Positions 32,570 to 43,032 of a DNA stretch of 43,974 nucleotides are shown one piece after another; the stretch's first letter is position 1; the number at the start of each line of letters is the position of its first letter. A model generated the notes under the pieces. That model did not search any database and was not told the origin of the DNA. It saw nothing but the letters and a program-made list of their open reading frames with translations. This stretch comes from an uncultured Clostridia bacterium (GTDB lineage: Bacteria > Bacillota > Clostridia > Oscillospirales > Acutalibacteraceae): positions 1-43,974 of the forward strand of contig CALWVF010000002.1 in assembly GCA_944384925.1 (NCBI GenBank). Direction: 5' to 3'. A program made the translations under genes and the position numbers.

Positions 32570-34516
32570 ATGAGTCTTAACAAAAATATTGATACAGATT
32601 GTGATGTATTGAAAGAATTTCATGATGGAAATGGCTTTGAATGTTATAAATATATGGGAGCTCATAAGGAAATTAAGGACGGTATAACAGGTTTTACTTT
32701 TAGAGTATGGGCTCCAAATGCTAAGTCTGTTTCAGTTATAGGTGAATTTAATAATTGGGATCGTAGCGTTAATAGAATGAAAAAAGTAACAAATAAAGGA
32801 ATTTGGGAATGCTTTATTAATAAAAATTTAAATGAGTATTCTATGTATAAATTTAGTGTAGAATCTTGTCGTGGGGATATACTGGCCAAATCTGATCCAT
32901 ATGCTACTCATTTTGAGTATGGTGGAGGACATTCATCTAAGCTTTTCGATATAAATGGGTATCAATGGAAAGATGATGGGTGGATAAGAAAAAAAGAAAA
33001 TAATATTCATTATAATAGGCCTATTAATATATATGAAGTTCATTTAGGCTCATGGAGAAAATATAAGGATGGAAATGTATTTTCATATTCTAAATTTGCA
33101 GATGAAATAATTAAATATGTGAAAGAAATGGGATATACTCACATTGAGTTTATGCCTGTTACAGAATACCCATTTGAGGGCTCGTGGGGGTATCAGGTGA
33201 TAGGATATTTTGCACCTACATCCAGGTATGGAAACCCGTTTGATTTTATGGAGCTTATAGATAAATGTCATCAGAATAATATAGGTGTAATAATAGATTG
33301 GGTTCCTGCACATTTCCCAAAAGATATGCAGGGTCTTGCTAAATTTGATGGCACTTCTTGCTATGAATATGAAGACGAAAGAAAAGGTGAACACAAGGAG
33401 TGGGGTACACTTGTTTTTGATTATAAAAAGAAGGAAGTAATTAGCTTTTTAGTTTCTAGTGCTATGTTTTGGTTAGACATTTATCATATAGATGGAATAA
33501 GAGTAGATGCTGTAGCATCTATGTTATATTTAGATTATAATAGGGGTCATACAGAATGGGTTCCTAATATATATGGGGGAAAAGAAAATTTAGAGGCAGT
33601 AGAATTTTTTAAAATTCTTAATCAAGCAGTATTTAAAAAACATCCCCAAGTAATGATGATAGCAGAAGAATCTACGTCTTGGCCAATGGTATCAAGGCCT
33701 ACATATTCTGGGGGACTGGGATTTAATTATAAATGGAATATGGGTTGGATGAACGATATGCTTAAATATATTTCAACAGATCCATTGTATAGACCGTATA
33801 ATCATGATAATTTAACATTTTCATTTTTTTATGCATTTTCTGAAAACTATATTTTACCTATTTCCCATGATGAGGTAGTTCATGGGAAGGGCGCTCTTAT
33901 AAATAAAATGCCAGGAGTATATGAAGACAAATTTGCTGGGGTGAGAGCCTTTATAACTTATATGATGGCACATCCTGGGAAAAAATTAATTTTTATGGGT
34001 ACTGAATTTGGCCAATTTAAAGAATGGAATTATAAAGATGAACTTGACTGGTTATTGCTAGAATATCCTGCACATAAGAAAATGCAAGAATTTTTTAAAA
34101 GTATAAATCATTTTTATTTAGATAATAGTGAGCTTTGGGAAATAGATTTTTCGTGGGAAGGATTTTCTTGGATTTCTCATGATGATTATAAACAAAGTGT
34201 TATAAGTTTTAGAAGAAAAGATATAAAAGAGAGAGAGCTTATAGTTGTTTGCAATTTTCAACCTATCGAAAGAAAAAATTATAGAATTGGTGTACCATTT
34301 GAGGGAACATATGCAGAAGTTTTTAATTCTGACTCAAAGAAATTTGGAGGAAATGGGATTTGTACTAAAGAAAATATTTTTTCTGAAAATATAAAAATGC
34401 ATGGCTATTCACAATCTATTTCAATAACAATTCCTCCACTTTCGGGTATATATATAAGATGTGTTAATAAAAAAGTTAAAAAATCAATAATTAAAAGAAA
34501 AACGCTTATAGATTGA
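32570..34516 (+). CDS. glgB: 1,4-alpha-glucan branching enzyme GlgB (648 aa)
   Basis: Makes alpha-1,6 branches in glycogen. An N-terminal CBM48 module ([22 protein letters not shown], about 42-63) precedes the GH13 barrel: [25 protein letters not shown], then the nucleophile in [10 protein letters not shown] (Asp313), the acid/base in MIAEEST (about 366) and SHDEVVHGK (Asp434). The C-terminal beta domain follows. The ATG at 32570 has AGGGAG upstream; an in-frame ATG at 32537 has none. First gene of a glgB-C-D cluster, 16 bases before glgC. Confidence 0.95.
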   Translation: MSLNKNIDTDCDVLKEFHDGNGFECYKYMGAHKEIKDGITGFTFRVWAPNAKSVSVIGEFNNWDRSVNRMKKVTNKGIWECFINKNLNEYSMYKFSVESCRGDILAKSDPYATHFEYGGGHSSKLFDINGYQWKDDGWIRKKENNIHYNRPINIYEVHLGSWRKYKDGNVFSYSKFADEIIKYVKEMGYTHIEFMPVTEYPFEGSWGYQVIGYFAPTSRYGNPFDFMELIDKCHQNNIGVIIDWVPAHFPKDMQGLAKFDGTSCYEYEDERKGEHKEWGTLVFDYKKKEVISFLVSSAMFWLDIYHIDGIRVDAVASMLYLDYNRGHTEWVPNIYGGKENLEAVEFFKILNQAVFKKHPQVMMIAEESTSWPMVSRPTYSGGLGFNYKWNMGWMNDMLKYISTDPLYRPYNHDNLTFSFFYAFSENYILPISHDEVVHGKGALINKMPGVYEDKFAGVRAFITYMMAHPGKKLIFMGTEFGQFKEWNYKDELDWLLLEYPAHKKMQEFFKSINHFYLDNSELWEIDFSWEGFSWISHDDYKQSVISFRRKDIKERELIVVCNFQPIERKNYRIGVPFEGTYAEVFNSDSKKFGGNGICTKENIFSENIKMHGYSQSISITIPPLSGIYIRCVNKKVKKSIIKRKTLID

Positions 34517-34532
34517 GTTGAGGGGGGTTATT

Positions 34533-35762
34533 ATGTTTCCAAAACAAGAAGTAGTTGCTATGTTATTAGCAGGCGGTCAAGGCAGTAGACTTGGTGTATT
34601 AACTAATAAATTGGCAAAGCCTGCAGTTCCATATGGTGGAAAGTATAGAATAATAGATTTTGCATTATCTAATTGTGTTAATTCAGGAATTGAAGCAGTA
34701 GGTGTATTAACTCAATATCAGCCACTGATTTTAAATGAATATATAAGTAATGGCCAACCTTGGGATTTAGATAGTATGAATAGTGGTGTTCAAATATTAT
34801 CACCATATCAGAGAATTAGGGGAGCCGATTGGTATAAAGGTACAGCAAATGCTATTTATCAAAATATAAATTACATTGAAAGATATAATCCGGAATATGT
34901 AATTGTCCTTTCTGGAGACCATATATATAAAATGGATTATTCCAAGATGATAGCTTTTCATAAAGAAAAAGAAGCGGATTGTACAATAGCTGTGATAAAT
35001 GTTGCAAGAGAAGAAGCATCGAGATTTGGTATACTTAATATTAATCCTGATTTATCAATATATGAATTTGATGAGAAACCGGAAAATCCTAAGAGCACAA
35101 AAGCCTCTATGGGTGTATATGTATTTAATTGGAACAAGTTGAAGGAATATTTAATATTAGATTATAAAAATAAGGAATCGGATAATGATTTTGGAAAAGA
35201 TATTTTGCCGGCAATGCTTAATGCGGGGGAAAAGCTGTTTGCGTATGAGTTTAACGGTTACTGGAAAGATGTGGGCACTATAAATAGCCTTTGGGAAGCT
35301 AATATGGATTTATTGGGTAGTAATAATACGTTTGATTTAAGCGATGAGTCTTGGAAAATCTATTCTAAAAATCCAGTTAAGCCACCTCAGTACATAGCGG
35401 AAAGCGCTGAAGTAAAAAATTCTTTAATAGGAGATGGATGTAACATATATGGAAAGGTAGACTTTTCTGTTTTATTTGATAGCATATATGTTGGGAAAAA
35501 TGCAGTAATTAGAGATTCAATTATAATGCCTGGTGCAATAATAGAAGAAGGCGCAGTGATAAAATATTCTATAGTTTCAGAGAATACTGTTGTGAAGAAA
35601 AATGCAATTGTAGGTTCTTGCCCAAATGAAGTCTTAAATAAAGATGATTGGGGTATTACTGTAGTTGGAGATAATATAACAATAGGAGAGAATGCGATAG
35701 TTGCAGCAAAATCAATGATTGATAAGAATGTTTCGGGGGTGAAGAATAATGAGAGGAAATAA
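34533..35762 (+). CDS. glgC: Glucose-1-phosphate adenylyltransferase GlgC (409 aa)
   Basis: Makes ADP-glucose from ATP and glucose-1-phosphate, the control step of glycogen synthesis. Nucleotidyltransferase motif [14 protein letters not shown] near the start, then [28 protein letters not shown] and [16 protein letters not shown] and WKDVGT. The C-terminal left-handed beta-helix has hexapeptide-type repeats ([14 protein letters not shown]...). The ATG at 34533 follows GAGGGGGG. It overlaps glgD by 14 bases. The catalytic residues appear intact, unlike GlgD. Confidence 0.95.
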   Translation: MFPKQEVVAMLLAGGQGSRLGVLTNKLAKPAVPYGGKYRIIDFALSNCVNSGIEAVGVLTQYQPLILNEYISNGQPWDLDSMNSGVQILSPYQRIRGADWYKGTANAIYQNINYIERYNPEYVIVLSGDHIYKMDYSKMIAFHKEKEADCTIAVINVAREEASRFGILNINPDLSIYEFDEKPENPKSTKASMGVYVFNWNKLKEYLILDYKNKESDNDFGKDILPAMLNAGEKLFAYEFNGYWKDVGTINSLWEANMDLLGSNNTFDLSDESWKIYSKNPVKPPQYIAESAEVKNSLIGDGCNIYGKVDFSVLFDSIYVGKNAVIRDSIIMPGAIIEEGAVIKYSIVSENTVVKKNAIVGSCPNEVLNKDDWGITVVGDNITIGENAIVAAKSMIDKNVSGVKNNERK

Positions 35763-36864
35763 TGTGGTCGGTATTATATTTTCTAATATGAACGAAGAAC
35801 TTGTTAGGGAATTAACAGAAGGAAGAACTATGGGTTCAGTTCCATTTGGATGTAGATATAGGCTTATAGATTTTCCATTATCTAATATGGTGAATTCAGG
35901 AATAAATAAAGTTGGAGTTGTTACAAAAAGAAATTATCAATCTTTAATGGATCATTTAGGGTCTGGTAAGTCGTGGGATTTATCGAAGCGTCGTGATGGA
36001 TTATTTATTTTGCCTCCATTTGGAAATAGCAGTTCGGAATTTAATAATAGGGTAGAGACGCTATATGCAATAAAGGGTTTTATATTGAATTCAAGAGAAG
36101 AATATGTTCTTCTTTGTGATTGCGATGTAGTATGCAATATTAATTATCAAGAAGTTATAAAACAACACTTAAAAAAGCAAGCTGATATAACTATAATTTA
36201 TAAAAGAGGTATTGTACCATCTAAAATGAATACACCATTGATATTATCGTTAAATACTGATGGTAGAGTAAAAGAGACATATATAAACCCTAAGATAGAG
36301 TCTGAGTGCAGTTATGGTATAAACATGATTTTAATGAAAAAAAATTTATTAATAAAATTAGTGGCAGAGTGCATGAGTAAGAATGAAGTTAATTTTAAAA
36401 GAGATTTAATACAAAAAAATATATCAAAGTATCGGGTGTTTGGATATGAATTTGAAGGATTTATGAAAGTGATAATGTCTATTAATAGTTATTTTGAAGC
36501 AAATATGGCACTTATGTCTAAGGAAGTAAGAGACCAGTTGTTTTATAATTATCGTCCAATATATACTAAAGTTAGAGATGATATGTCGGCAAAATATGAA
36601 CAAAATGCAATAGTGAAAAATTCGTTAGTAGCAAATGGCTGTAAAATAGATGGTGAAGTAGAAAATAGTATATTATTTAGAGGAGTTAAAATTGGAAAAG
36701 GTTCAAAAATATCAAATTGTGTAATAATGCAAGATACAATAATAGGAAATGGATGTAATTTAAGTTATGTTATATCTGATAAAGATGTAACAATAAAGCA
36801 AGAGAGAACCTTAATGGGATTTAAATCCTATCCTGTATATATAAGTAAGGCTAGCCTAGTGTAA
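35749..36864 (+). CDS. glgD: Glucose-1-phosphate adenylyltransferase-like subunit GlgD (371 aa)
   Basis: A GlgC homolog found beside glgC in firmicutes. It forms a mixed enzyme that is more active than GlgC alone. The fold is kept ([32 protein letters not shown], hexapeptide-like C-terminus [17 protein letters not shown]). The ATP-binding GGxGxRL loop of GlgC is replaced by [15 protein letters not shown], so catalysis on its own is unlikely. The start codon lies inside glgC with GGGGGTG upstream, implying coupled translation. Confidence 0.92.
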   Translation: MRGNNVVGIIFSNMNEELVRELTEGRTMGSVPFGCRYRLIDFPLSNMVNSGINKVGVVTKRNYQSLMDHLGSGKSWDLSKRRDGLFILPPFGNSSSEFNNRVETLYAIKGFILNSREEYVLLCDCDVVCNINYQEVIKQHLKKQADITIIYKRGIVPSKMNTPLILSLNTDGRVKETYINPKIESECSYGINMILMKKNLLIKLVAECMSKNEVNFKRDLIQKNISKYRVFGYEFEGFMKVIMSINSYFEANMALMSKEVRDQLFYNYRPIYTKVRDDMSAKYEQNAIVKNSLVANGCKIDGEVENSILFRGVKIGKGSKISNCVIMQDTIIGNGCNLSYVISDKDVTIKQERTLMGFKSYPVYISKASLV

Positions 36865-37044
36865 ATTATAAGTGTATAATGTATTTAAATGAAATGATCA
36901 TAAAATATAATTATTTATAAGATAGAAATGGAAATTAGATCTACTGAAATAATTTTAAAAGTTATAAATTAAAGAGTGGATTTTAAAATAAAAATAAATT
37001 AGTTTAAAATATTTGCTAATACAGTTAAATTAGGAGGTATTATA

Positions 37045-38466
37045 ATGAGATGTTTATATTGCACAAGTGAAGCATTACCATTTATTGCATCTGGGGGACT
37101 AGGAGATGTTTCAGGATCTTTGCCCAAAGCATTGCGTCAAAGGCTTATAGGCTGCAGAGTAGTAATGCCTCTATATAAAGATATTTCTTATGAATTAAAA
37201 AGTTCAATGAGATTTGTTACAAGCTTTAATGTACCGGTTGCATGGAGGAATCAATACTGTGGAGTATTTGAAGCTAAGGCTGGAGGTATAATTTATTACT
37301 TCATCGATAATGAATATTACTTTAAGAGAAATGGTTTATATGGCTATTATGATGATGCAGAAAGATTTGCTTTTTTCTCTAGAGCTATATTGGAAATGCT
37401 AGTACATATAGACTTTAAGCCGGATATATTGCATGCTAATGATTGGCAAACGGCTCTTGTGCCTGTGTATTATAGTTTGATATATGCAAATAATTATTGG
37501 TATCGAGGAATTAAAACTGTATTTACAATACACAATATACAATACCAAGGGAAATATGGTAAAGAGATTCTAGAGGATGTTGTGGGAATTGATAAAAATA
37601 GTGAATCTATTTTAGAATTTGATGACTGCATAAATTTTATGAAAGGAGCAATAGAAGCTTCTAATATAGTTACAACAGTTAGTCCAACGTATGCTAATGA
37701 AATACTAGACCCCTGGTATTCACATGGATTAGATCCAATATTAAAGGCACGTCATTGGAAGTTAGAGGGAATATTGAATGGTATAGACTATAATAACTAT
37801 AACCCTGAAGAGGATACTAATATATATTGCAGGTATTCTTCTGAAAATCTTGACGAAAAAGTAAATAATAAATTATTATTACAAGAAAGGCTATTTTTAG
37901 AGAAGAATCCAGACATACCTTTAATATCGGTTATTACAAGATTAGTTCCGCATAAAGGCATTTCTCTTATTGTTGAGCAATTAGAGAGAATTATAAATGA
38001 GTTAGGTGTGCAATTTGTTATTTTAGGTTCAGGAGAGCAGGCATATGAGGATTATTTTAGATATATGCAAGAAAAGTATAAGGGGAAAGTATCATCATGT
38101 TTTGGATTTGTGCCGGAATTATCGCATAAGATTTATGCTGCATCGGATATTTTTTTAATGCCTTCTAAAAGTGAGCCATGTGGACTATCTCAAATGATAG
38201 CGTTGAGATATGGAGCAATACCGGTTGTTAGGGAGACAGGAGGATTAAGAGACTCAGTTGTGGATAGCCAAGATGGTTATGGAAATGGATTTACTTTTAA
38301 AAATTATGACTCTATGGATATGTTTAATTGCGTAAGAAGAGCCGTAGAAGGATATAAAAATAAAGACGGGTGGAATATTTTAGTAAAGAGAGCTATGAAT
38401 GGTGATAATAGTTGGTCTAATTCTGCAAACGAATATATAAGACTATATAAAAAATTATTGAAATAA
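37045..38466 (+). CDS. glgA: Glycogen synthase GlgA (473 aa)
   Basis: Family GT5 enzyme that adds glucose from ADP-glucose to glycogen. N-terminal Rossmann domain (MRCLYCTSEALPF...GGLGDVSGSLPKALR), ILHANDWQTALVP and FTIHNIQYQGKYG. The C-terminal domain has VITRLVPHKGISLI and the donor-site loop PSKSEPCGLSQMIALRYGAIPVVRETGGL. The usual KTGGL near residue 15 is ASGGL here, so the ADP-glucose-contacting lysine is replaced. It has its own AGGAGG 8 bases before the ATG and a 180-base gap from glgD, which may hold a promoter. Confidence 0.95.
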   Translation: MRCLYCTSEALPFIASGGLGDVSGSLPKALRQRLIGCRVVMPLYKDISYELKSSMRFVTSFNVPVAWRNQYCGVFEAKAGGIIYYFIDNEYYFKRNGLYGYYDDAERFAFFSRAILEMLVHIDFKPDILHANDWQTALVPVYYSLIYANNYWYRGIKTVFTIHNIQYQGKYGKEILEDVVGIDKNSESILEFDDCINFMKGAIEASNIVTTVSPTYANEILDPWYSHGLDPILKARHWKLEGILNGIDYNNYNPEEDTNIYCRYSSENLDEKVNNKLLLQERLFLEKNPDIPLISVITRLVPHKGISLIVEQLERIINELGVQFVILGSGEQAYEDYFRYMQEKYKGKVSSCFGFVPELSHKIYAASDIFLMPSKSEPCGLSQMIALRYGAIPVVRETGGLRDSVVDSQDGYGNGFTFKNYDSMDMFNCVRRAVEGYKNKDGWNILVKRAMNGDNSWSNSANEYIRLYKKLLK

Positions 38467-38541
38467 TTAACGATATGTTTATTTCAATTTTAATAAAAAT
38501 TAGTTAATATCATAAAATTTTATAACTTAGTATAAAAGTAG

Positions 38542-38570
38542 TTGATTTTTTGTATTTTATATTGTATAAT
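38542..38570 (+). promoter_or_regulatory. Promoter of tRNA-Leu(UAG)
   Basis: TTGATT, 17-nt spacer, TATAAT, 13 nt before the tRNA. Confidence 0.75.
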
Positions 38571-38583
38571 TAATAATTATTAA

Positions 38584-38667
38584 GCGGGTGTGGCGGAATT
38601 GGCAGACGCGCTAGATTTAGGTTCTAGTGGCAAAACCGTGCAGGTTCAAGTCCTGTCACCCGCACCA
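38584..38667 (+). tRNA. tRNA-Leu (anticodon UAG)
   Basis: Acceptor GCGGGTG pairs with CACCCGC, discriminator A, CCA encoded at 38665-38667. Anticodon arm CTAGA-TTTAGGT-TCTAG (anticodon TAG), long variable arm. Confidence 0.97.
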
Positions 38668-38673
38668 GCTGAG

Positions 38674-38711
38674 AGCCTCGGCGCGCACGTCGCGTTCGGG
38701 GCTTTTATTTT
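38674..38711 (+). terminator. Unusually GC-rich terminator after tRNA-Leu
   Basis: AGCCTCGGCGCG (38674-38685) pairs with CGCGTTCGGGGCT (38691-38703) with one bulged T, then a T-rich run. The GC content is far above the surrounding DNA. Confidence 0.75.
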
Positions 38712-38789
38712 CACTATAGTTTTATTTCTCGCGTCTTTAGTATTCATGTCCCTTATAACTACCCACACCAAGGAACCCTTAGAGGCAAG

Positions 38790-38820
38790 TTGCGCACATG
38801 GTTGTGCGCGATTTTTTATT
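38790..38820 (+). terminator. Second terminator, 80 bases on
   Basis: A 9-bp stem around GCGCACA/TGTGCGC (38790-38798 with 38803-38811) followed by T6. It backs up the first terminator; the bases between hold no recognisable gene. Confidence 0.8.
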
Positions 38821-39165
38821 TAAGACTATTTTTATATGTTTACAAAATTATTTTGGATATTTACCTAATTCTTTTTTACATAAATAGTTATGCGATTAGA
38901 CAAGGTAACGTTAGTAAAGTATTCTTATAAAACTTTTTTTGTAAAAACGTTGTAAACTGTCTTCCAAAATATAGTCTTAGGCCTTTTATATAGATATAGC
39001 AGTTGTTGTAGTATAATATATAAACATATCTACTTATAGATTTATTTATACTGTGAAAAAAGTAAAACTACTCAAATAGTTGGACTTATTTTTAAATGTT
39101 TTTTGATTTTAATATAAGAAATTAAAGAAAAATAATTACACAACGTAATTAAAAATATAAAATAT
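38821..39165. other. Intergenic region without recognisable gene
   Basis: About 345 AT-rich bases between the tRNA-Leu terminators and the convergent end of the GH18 gene. No ORF with a ribosome site, and no clear hairpin. Confidence 0.5.
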
Positions 39166-41118
39166 TTATTTACTTGGTAATTTTAAAACTTGTCCTGGAT
39201 ATATAGTATCTTCCGTTAATCCATTAATCTCTTTAATTTCATGATATCTGTTTCCATTACCTAGTTGATTTTTAGCAATTTTCCAAAGGCTGTCACCTTT
39301 TTTTACATTGTATTCTGTGTATGAGGTAATTGGTGTATTTTGTCCAATGCTTTGAGAATTCGGTATCTTAAGTTGCATACCCGGATATATTTTATCGCTT
39401 GTTAAATTATTAAGAGATTGAATTTGCGGATATAGAGTTCCAGAACCAAGATATTGTTTTGCTATTTTCCAAAGAGAGTCACCAGATTGTACTACATGAA
39501 TAATATATTCTTGAGAAGGGTTAGAAGGTACAGAAACTTCCGGAGTATTGGTTTCAGATTCTTCTCCTTTTATGGATACATAATTAGAAGATACATATCC
39601 AATTTGACCATCTGAAAGTTTTACTTGATATACTCCGTCCCCTAGATTTTTTATGATAGTTATAGTATCCCCACCTGAAAGTGTAGCAATTACATTTCCG
39701 GTAAGGTTTTTATTTTTATATATTTTTACATCTGATTCATTTGGATTTATAATTGCTTCTTGGCTTGAATTTTCCGAAGAGGGTGGAAGCTGAGATTCGT
39801 TATTTTCTGGAGGAGTAGGATTTTGTGTATTATCATTATCTGGTGGTGTGGTATTGTCGGGCGTTGAGGGGGTATTATCTGAGGTAGAGCCACTTATCCA
39901 ACTGTCATAATTATTCCAAATGGAGGGATCTTCTTGTCCAAGAGACCAAGAACCAGCTCCTTTTATATCGTATTTTGAAACCAAATTCAGCTTGCTGCTA
40001 TAAGACTGATCATTTTCGTACCAGACAACATATTTACCTGGATTTAAAACGAAATCTCCTCCTACAGTATATTTGGCACTACTTTCTGTTATTTCAAACT
40101 CAGCTTTAACAGATTGACTACTTTCATCATATGTCACTGTAGATGAACAATTTTTTAGTATGTCATTAATTGTGTCTATACTTATACCTTTTCCTACAAT
40201 TCTATTGCTATCTAAGCTCCAAACTCGACCATAAAGGGGAATGCCTAGAACTATTTTGTCGGCTGTTGTTTTAGATAGAGCATATTTTATTGAATTTTCT
40301 ACAAAATCAATGCTTGCAACTGGTCCAGCGTCGCCACCCTCATAATGTTCATCATAAGTCATAATAAAAAGGTGATCTGCATATTTAGAAAGTTCAGTAT
40401 AATCATACGAACCATGCCATCCAGTTTGCCAGTCGTTTGGATTTGCTGCAACTGCTACAGACACTTCTTTATATGATGGTATTTTTTCTCTTAAAAGTCT
40501 AACAAATTCCGTGTACTGGTCCCTTTGCTCATGAGTTACATTTTCGATATCAACATTCACACCATCAAGATTATATTCTTCAACATAGTCTGCGATTTGA
40601 GTAGATAATAATTCAACATCTTTTAAAGCATTAATACCAGCAGTACGATTCCAGTGGTTACTTAGAAAAGGTACCACTTTTACTCCTTGTGAATGCATAG
40701 TATTTATTAAATTTTGACTTAGATAATTAAGCTTTAAAGATCCATCATCTTGTATATCAAAGTAGCTGGGCGATACGGTATCTAGAGCACCATTTGTCCT
40801 ATTTACATATTCTATGTGTTGTTGATCGGTTCCGCTATATAAATATCCCATGCTATACTTATTTGTAGCGGCAAAAATTGATGTAAATGCTGAAAATGCA
40901 ATAGTAGCAACAAGTGCTCCAGAAAGCATTATTCTAACACTTGCAATCCTTAGATTTTTAGCATTTGATTTTATAAATTTAATTATCTTTTGAGAATTTG
41001 TTTTTATATCATTTATTGAATTAAATTCTAAAGCAAATTCAGCATTATTTTTTTCATATTCAATTACAATATCGTATGTTCCATCATAATTATAAGCTAA
41101 TTTTATATCCTTTAGCAT
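39166..41118 (-). CDS. GH18-family wall glycosidase with SH3 and two LysM domains (650 aa)
   Basis: Probably a secreted or membrane-anchored enzyme cleaving N-acetylglucosamine-containing polymer such as peptidoglycan. The first 57 residues look cytoplasmic, then a hydrophobic segment (about 60-84). The GH18 domain (about 86-410) has the catalytic motif DGVNVDIE (Asp185-Glu192, general acid Glu192), the form seen in YaaH-type spore enzymes, plus YDEHYEGG and GIPLYGR. A Pro/Asn/Ser linker (about 413-463) leads to a bacterial SH3 domain (about 465-523) and two LysM domains (about 540-588 and 602-648, each with GDSLWKIAK). The ATG follows GAGGTG. Confidence 0.9.
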   Translation of the reverse strand: MLKDIKLAYNYDGTYDIVIEYEKNNAEFALEFNSINDIKTNSQKIIKFIKSNAKNLRIASVRIMLSGALVATIAFSAFTSIFAATNKYSMGYLYSGTDQQHIEYVNRTNGALDTVSPSYFDIQDDGSLKLNYLSQNLINTMHSQGVKVVPFLSNHWNRTAGINALKDVELLSTQIADYVEEYNLDGVNVDIENVTHEQRDQYTEFVRLLREKIPSYKEVSVAVAANPNDWQTGWHGSYDYTELSKYADHLFIMTYDEHYEGGDAGPVASIDFVENSIKYALSKTTADKIVLGIPLYGRVWSLDSNRIVGKGISIDTINDILKNCSSTVTYDESSQSVKAEFEITESSAKYTVGGDFVLNPGKYVVWYENDQSYSSKLNLVSKYDIKGAGSWSLGQEDPSIWNNYDSWISGSTSDNTPSTPDNTTPPDNDNTQNPTPPENNESQLPPSSENSSQEAIINPNESDVKIYKNKNLTGNVIATLSGGDTITIIKNLGDGVYQVKLSDGQIGYVSSNYVSIKGEESETNTPEVSVPSNPSQEYIIHVVQSGDSLWKIAKQYLGSGTLYPQIQSLNNLTSDKIYPGMQLKIPNSQSIGQNTPITSYTEYNVKKGDSLWKIAKNQLGNGNRYHEIKEINGLTEDTIYPGQVLKLPSK

Positions 41119-42165
41119 ATCAACACCTCTTTGAGTTATGTATACTTATAATCTCCAAAAGTAATCCTAAATATTCTATTTAATAAGACTTTTACATTGT
41201 ATAGGATTTCTATTAAAGTTGTATACATTGTTAAAATTTGTCAAGTTTTTGTCCATAAAAATATAAATTTATAATGTTTTAAATAATATATCTAAGATAC
41301 AACAAAATTATACAGTCTTTTTATTTTTTAAAGCTATTATAGTTATATATGTTTTATATTACCTTTACTAAGCATATATAATTATTTGGCACGTTATATT
41401 TATAGCTATAGCTTTGAAAGTTTATACTAATTAAGTAGCCTCTAAGATACTTATGATAAAATTAAGGTAGCTTTTTAATAAATTATTTAAGATTAATTTT
41501 AATCAATAATTTTTTATTTTATAAAAGTTAGATTTATTCTTGCTTGACATTTTAATTAAAATATGTTTAAATATAATTGTTTGTTGAGGGAGACAAGATA
41601 AGGTTGTAGGTAGGCATTGTATGTTATACTCGGACATAATTTTAAGGACTTTAGTCATATAACTACAATTTATGTTAGACTTTATTAAATGTCTACTATG
41701 CCTATGTATTTTTATTAACAGTTATGATAACTCTAATTAATGTTATTTACACTAGATAAATTAGATATTTCTATAAATTTGTAAAAAAATAGAAGAAATT
41801 AATTTTTGGACATAAATTTGATAGAATCATATTAAAAAGTGTTTTTAATAATATTGAAATTCTATTAATTTTACAATTACTGTAAGTGTTTTTGATTCAC
41901 TATAATTTTATGAATATTTTTTATATTAAAGTTGCAAAGAATTTCTATTATAATGCTAGTTGATATGTCCTGCTATAAATTGATTTAAGTTAAAACTAAA
42001 ATTCAATGTATTAAATTTTTACCCTTTAGATGTAAAAACTCCTTTAGGTTAAAACTATTTGTAACATATTATAATAAATTTCAATTAAGATTAATTTAAG
42101 CAAAATGTTAAAAGTATGTTTATAATTTTTAAGTTTATGATATCAAATTATCATATTATTTACAT
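41119..42165. other. Long intergenic region, about 1 kb
   Basis: Very AT-rich. A TTGACA at 41543-41548 with TTAAAT 17 bases downstream could be a promoter. It is followed by an unusually G-rich stretch for this region (about 41583-41635, GGGAGACAAG...). No ORF has a convincing ribosome site and no hairpin with a T run is clear, so an unknown small RNA is possible but unproven. The rest shows nothing recognisable. Confidence 0.4.
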
Positions 42166-42242
42166 GGCCCGGTAGTTCAGTTGGTTAGAACGCTAGCCTG
42201 TCACGCTAGAGGTCGACGGTTCGAGCCCGTTTCGGGTCGCCA
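42166..42242 (+). tRNA. tRNA-Asp (anticodon GUC)
   Basis: Acceptor GGCCCGG pairs with TCGGGTC (two G-T pairs), discriminator G, CCA encoded. Anticodon arm CTAGC-CTGTCAC-GCTAG (anticodon GTC). Confidence 0.96.
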
Positions 42243-42247
42243 GTTTA

Positions 42248-42323
42248 GCTGATATAGCTCAGTAGGCAGAGCACATCCTTGGTAAGGATGAGGTCACCGG
42301 TTCGAATCCGGTTATCAGCTCCA
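42248..42323 (+). tRNA. tRNA-Thr (anticodon GGU)
   Basis: Acceptor GCTGATA pairs with TATCAGC, discriminator T, CCA encoded. Anticodon arm CATCC-TTGGTAA-GGATG (anticodon GGT). It lies 5 bases after tRNA-Asp, probably one transcript. Confidence 0.96.
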
Positions 42324-42329
42324 TTTGCG

Positions 42330-42376
42330 AAGTTGCACAAATGCTATTTTTTAAGCGTCTGTGCAATTTTTATTTT
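42330..42376 (+). terminator. Terminator of the tRNA-Asp/Thr transcript
   Basis: TTGCACA (42333-42339) pairs with TGTGCAA (42360-42366), followed by a T-rich run. Confidence 0.75.
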
Positions 42377-42632
42377 TATAGAACACTATTAAACAATATT
42401 ATTTTGTTATCTAATTTATATTAAGTTATAAATATATAATGCAGCCTTATATTGGTTTAAAAGTAGTTGATTATCAAATCAAAATTGAATTTAAACCATG
42501 TAGTGATAATATTACCAAAGGAAATAAAAAAATAAAATTAATACTAAACAACAGCAAATAAACTTGGTGCATTGTTACTTTTATACAATGTATAACTACT
42601 ATAAACTACAAATACAAGTAATAAACTTTACG

Positions 42633-42670
42633 TAAAAAAACCTTGAACGCAATTTGCGAATCAAGGTTTT
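42633..42670 (-). terminator. Terminator of tRNA-Trp
   Basis: AAAACCTTGA (42637-42646) pairs with TCAAGGTTTT (42661-42670), with an inner CGCAA/TTGCG stem. On the minus strand it lies just after tRNA-Trp and ends in T7. The region 42377-42632 upstream shows no supported gene. Confidence 0.85.
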
Positions 42671-42674
42671 AAAT

Positions 42675-42750
42675 TGGCAGGGGCAGAAGGATTTGAACCC
42701 TCGGCACGCGGTTTTGGAGACCGCTGCTCTACCAACTGAGCTATACCCCT
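42675..42750 (-). tRNA. tRNA-Trp (anticodon CCA)
   Basis: On the minus strand, acceptor AGGGGTA pairs with TGCCCCT, discriminator G, CCA encoded (42675-42677). Anticodon arm GCGGT-CTCCAAA-ACCGC (anticodon CCA). Confidence 0.97.
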
Positions 42751-42771
42751 AAATTAAATTCTATAGGTAAT

Positions 42772-42800
42772 ATGTTATCATTTTTAGTGTATTAAGTCAA
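42772..42800 (-). promoter_or_regulatory. Promoter of tRNA-Trp
   Basis: On the minus strand, TTGACT, 17-nt spacer, TAACAT, about 21 nt before the tRNA. Confidence 0.65.
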
Positions 42801-43032
42801 TAGGGTTATATGTAAAATTATGATTAATATTTTAGGTAAAAATTATTATAGTTTTTTACCATAAATTATTAAAATGGATATTTATGTATATATTTACAAA
42901 TTTGTCAAACAATATTATAATATCTTGTATTATTTTTTAGATATATTTCTTGCGAATGATAAAGTTATTGAAATTGTTGAATTGTTTATATATAATATTA
43001 TATGTCTAATGTATAATTATGGAGTGATTTTT

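Noticed and set aside
38590..38823. 77-codon frame beginning inside tRNA-Leu(UAG)
   Set aside because: It is the well-known false translation of a tRNA-Leu gene (MAELADALDLGSSG...) running on through its terminators.
41500..41634. Minus-strand frame of about 45 codons in the 1-kb gap
   Set aside because: No ribosome site and no recognisable motif.
42439..42561. 40-codon frame between tRNA-Thr and tRNA-Trp
   Set aside because: No ribosome site, no recognisable family, and composition no different from the surrounding AT-rich DNA.
42874..43032. 53-residue N-terminal extension of the small multidrug export protein
   Set aside because: The family starts near the TTG at 43033, which has GGAGTG upstream; the ATG at 42874 has no ribosome site.
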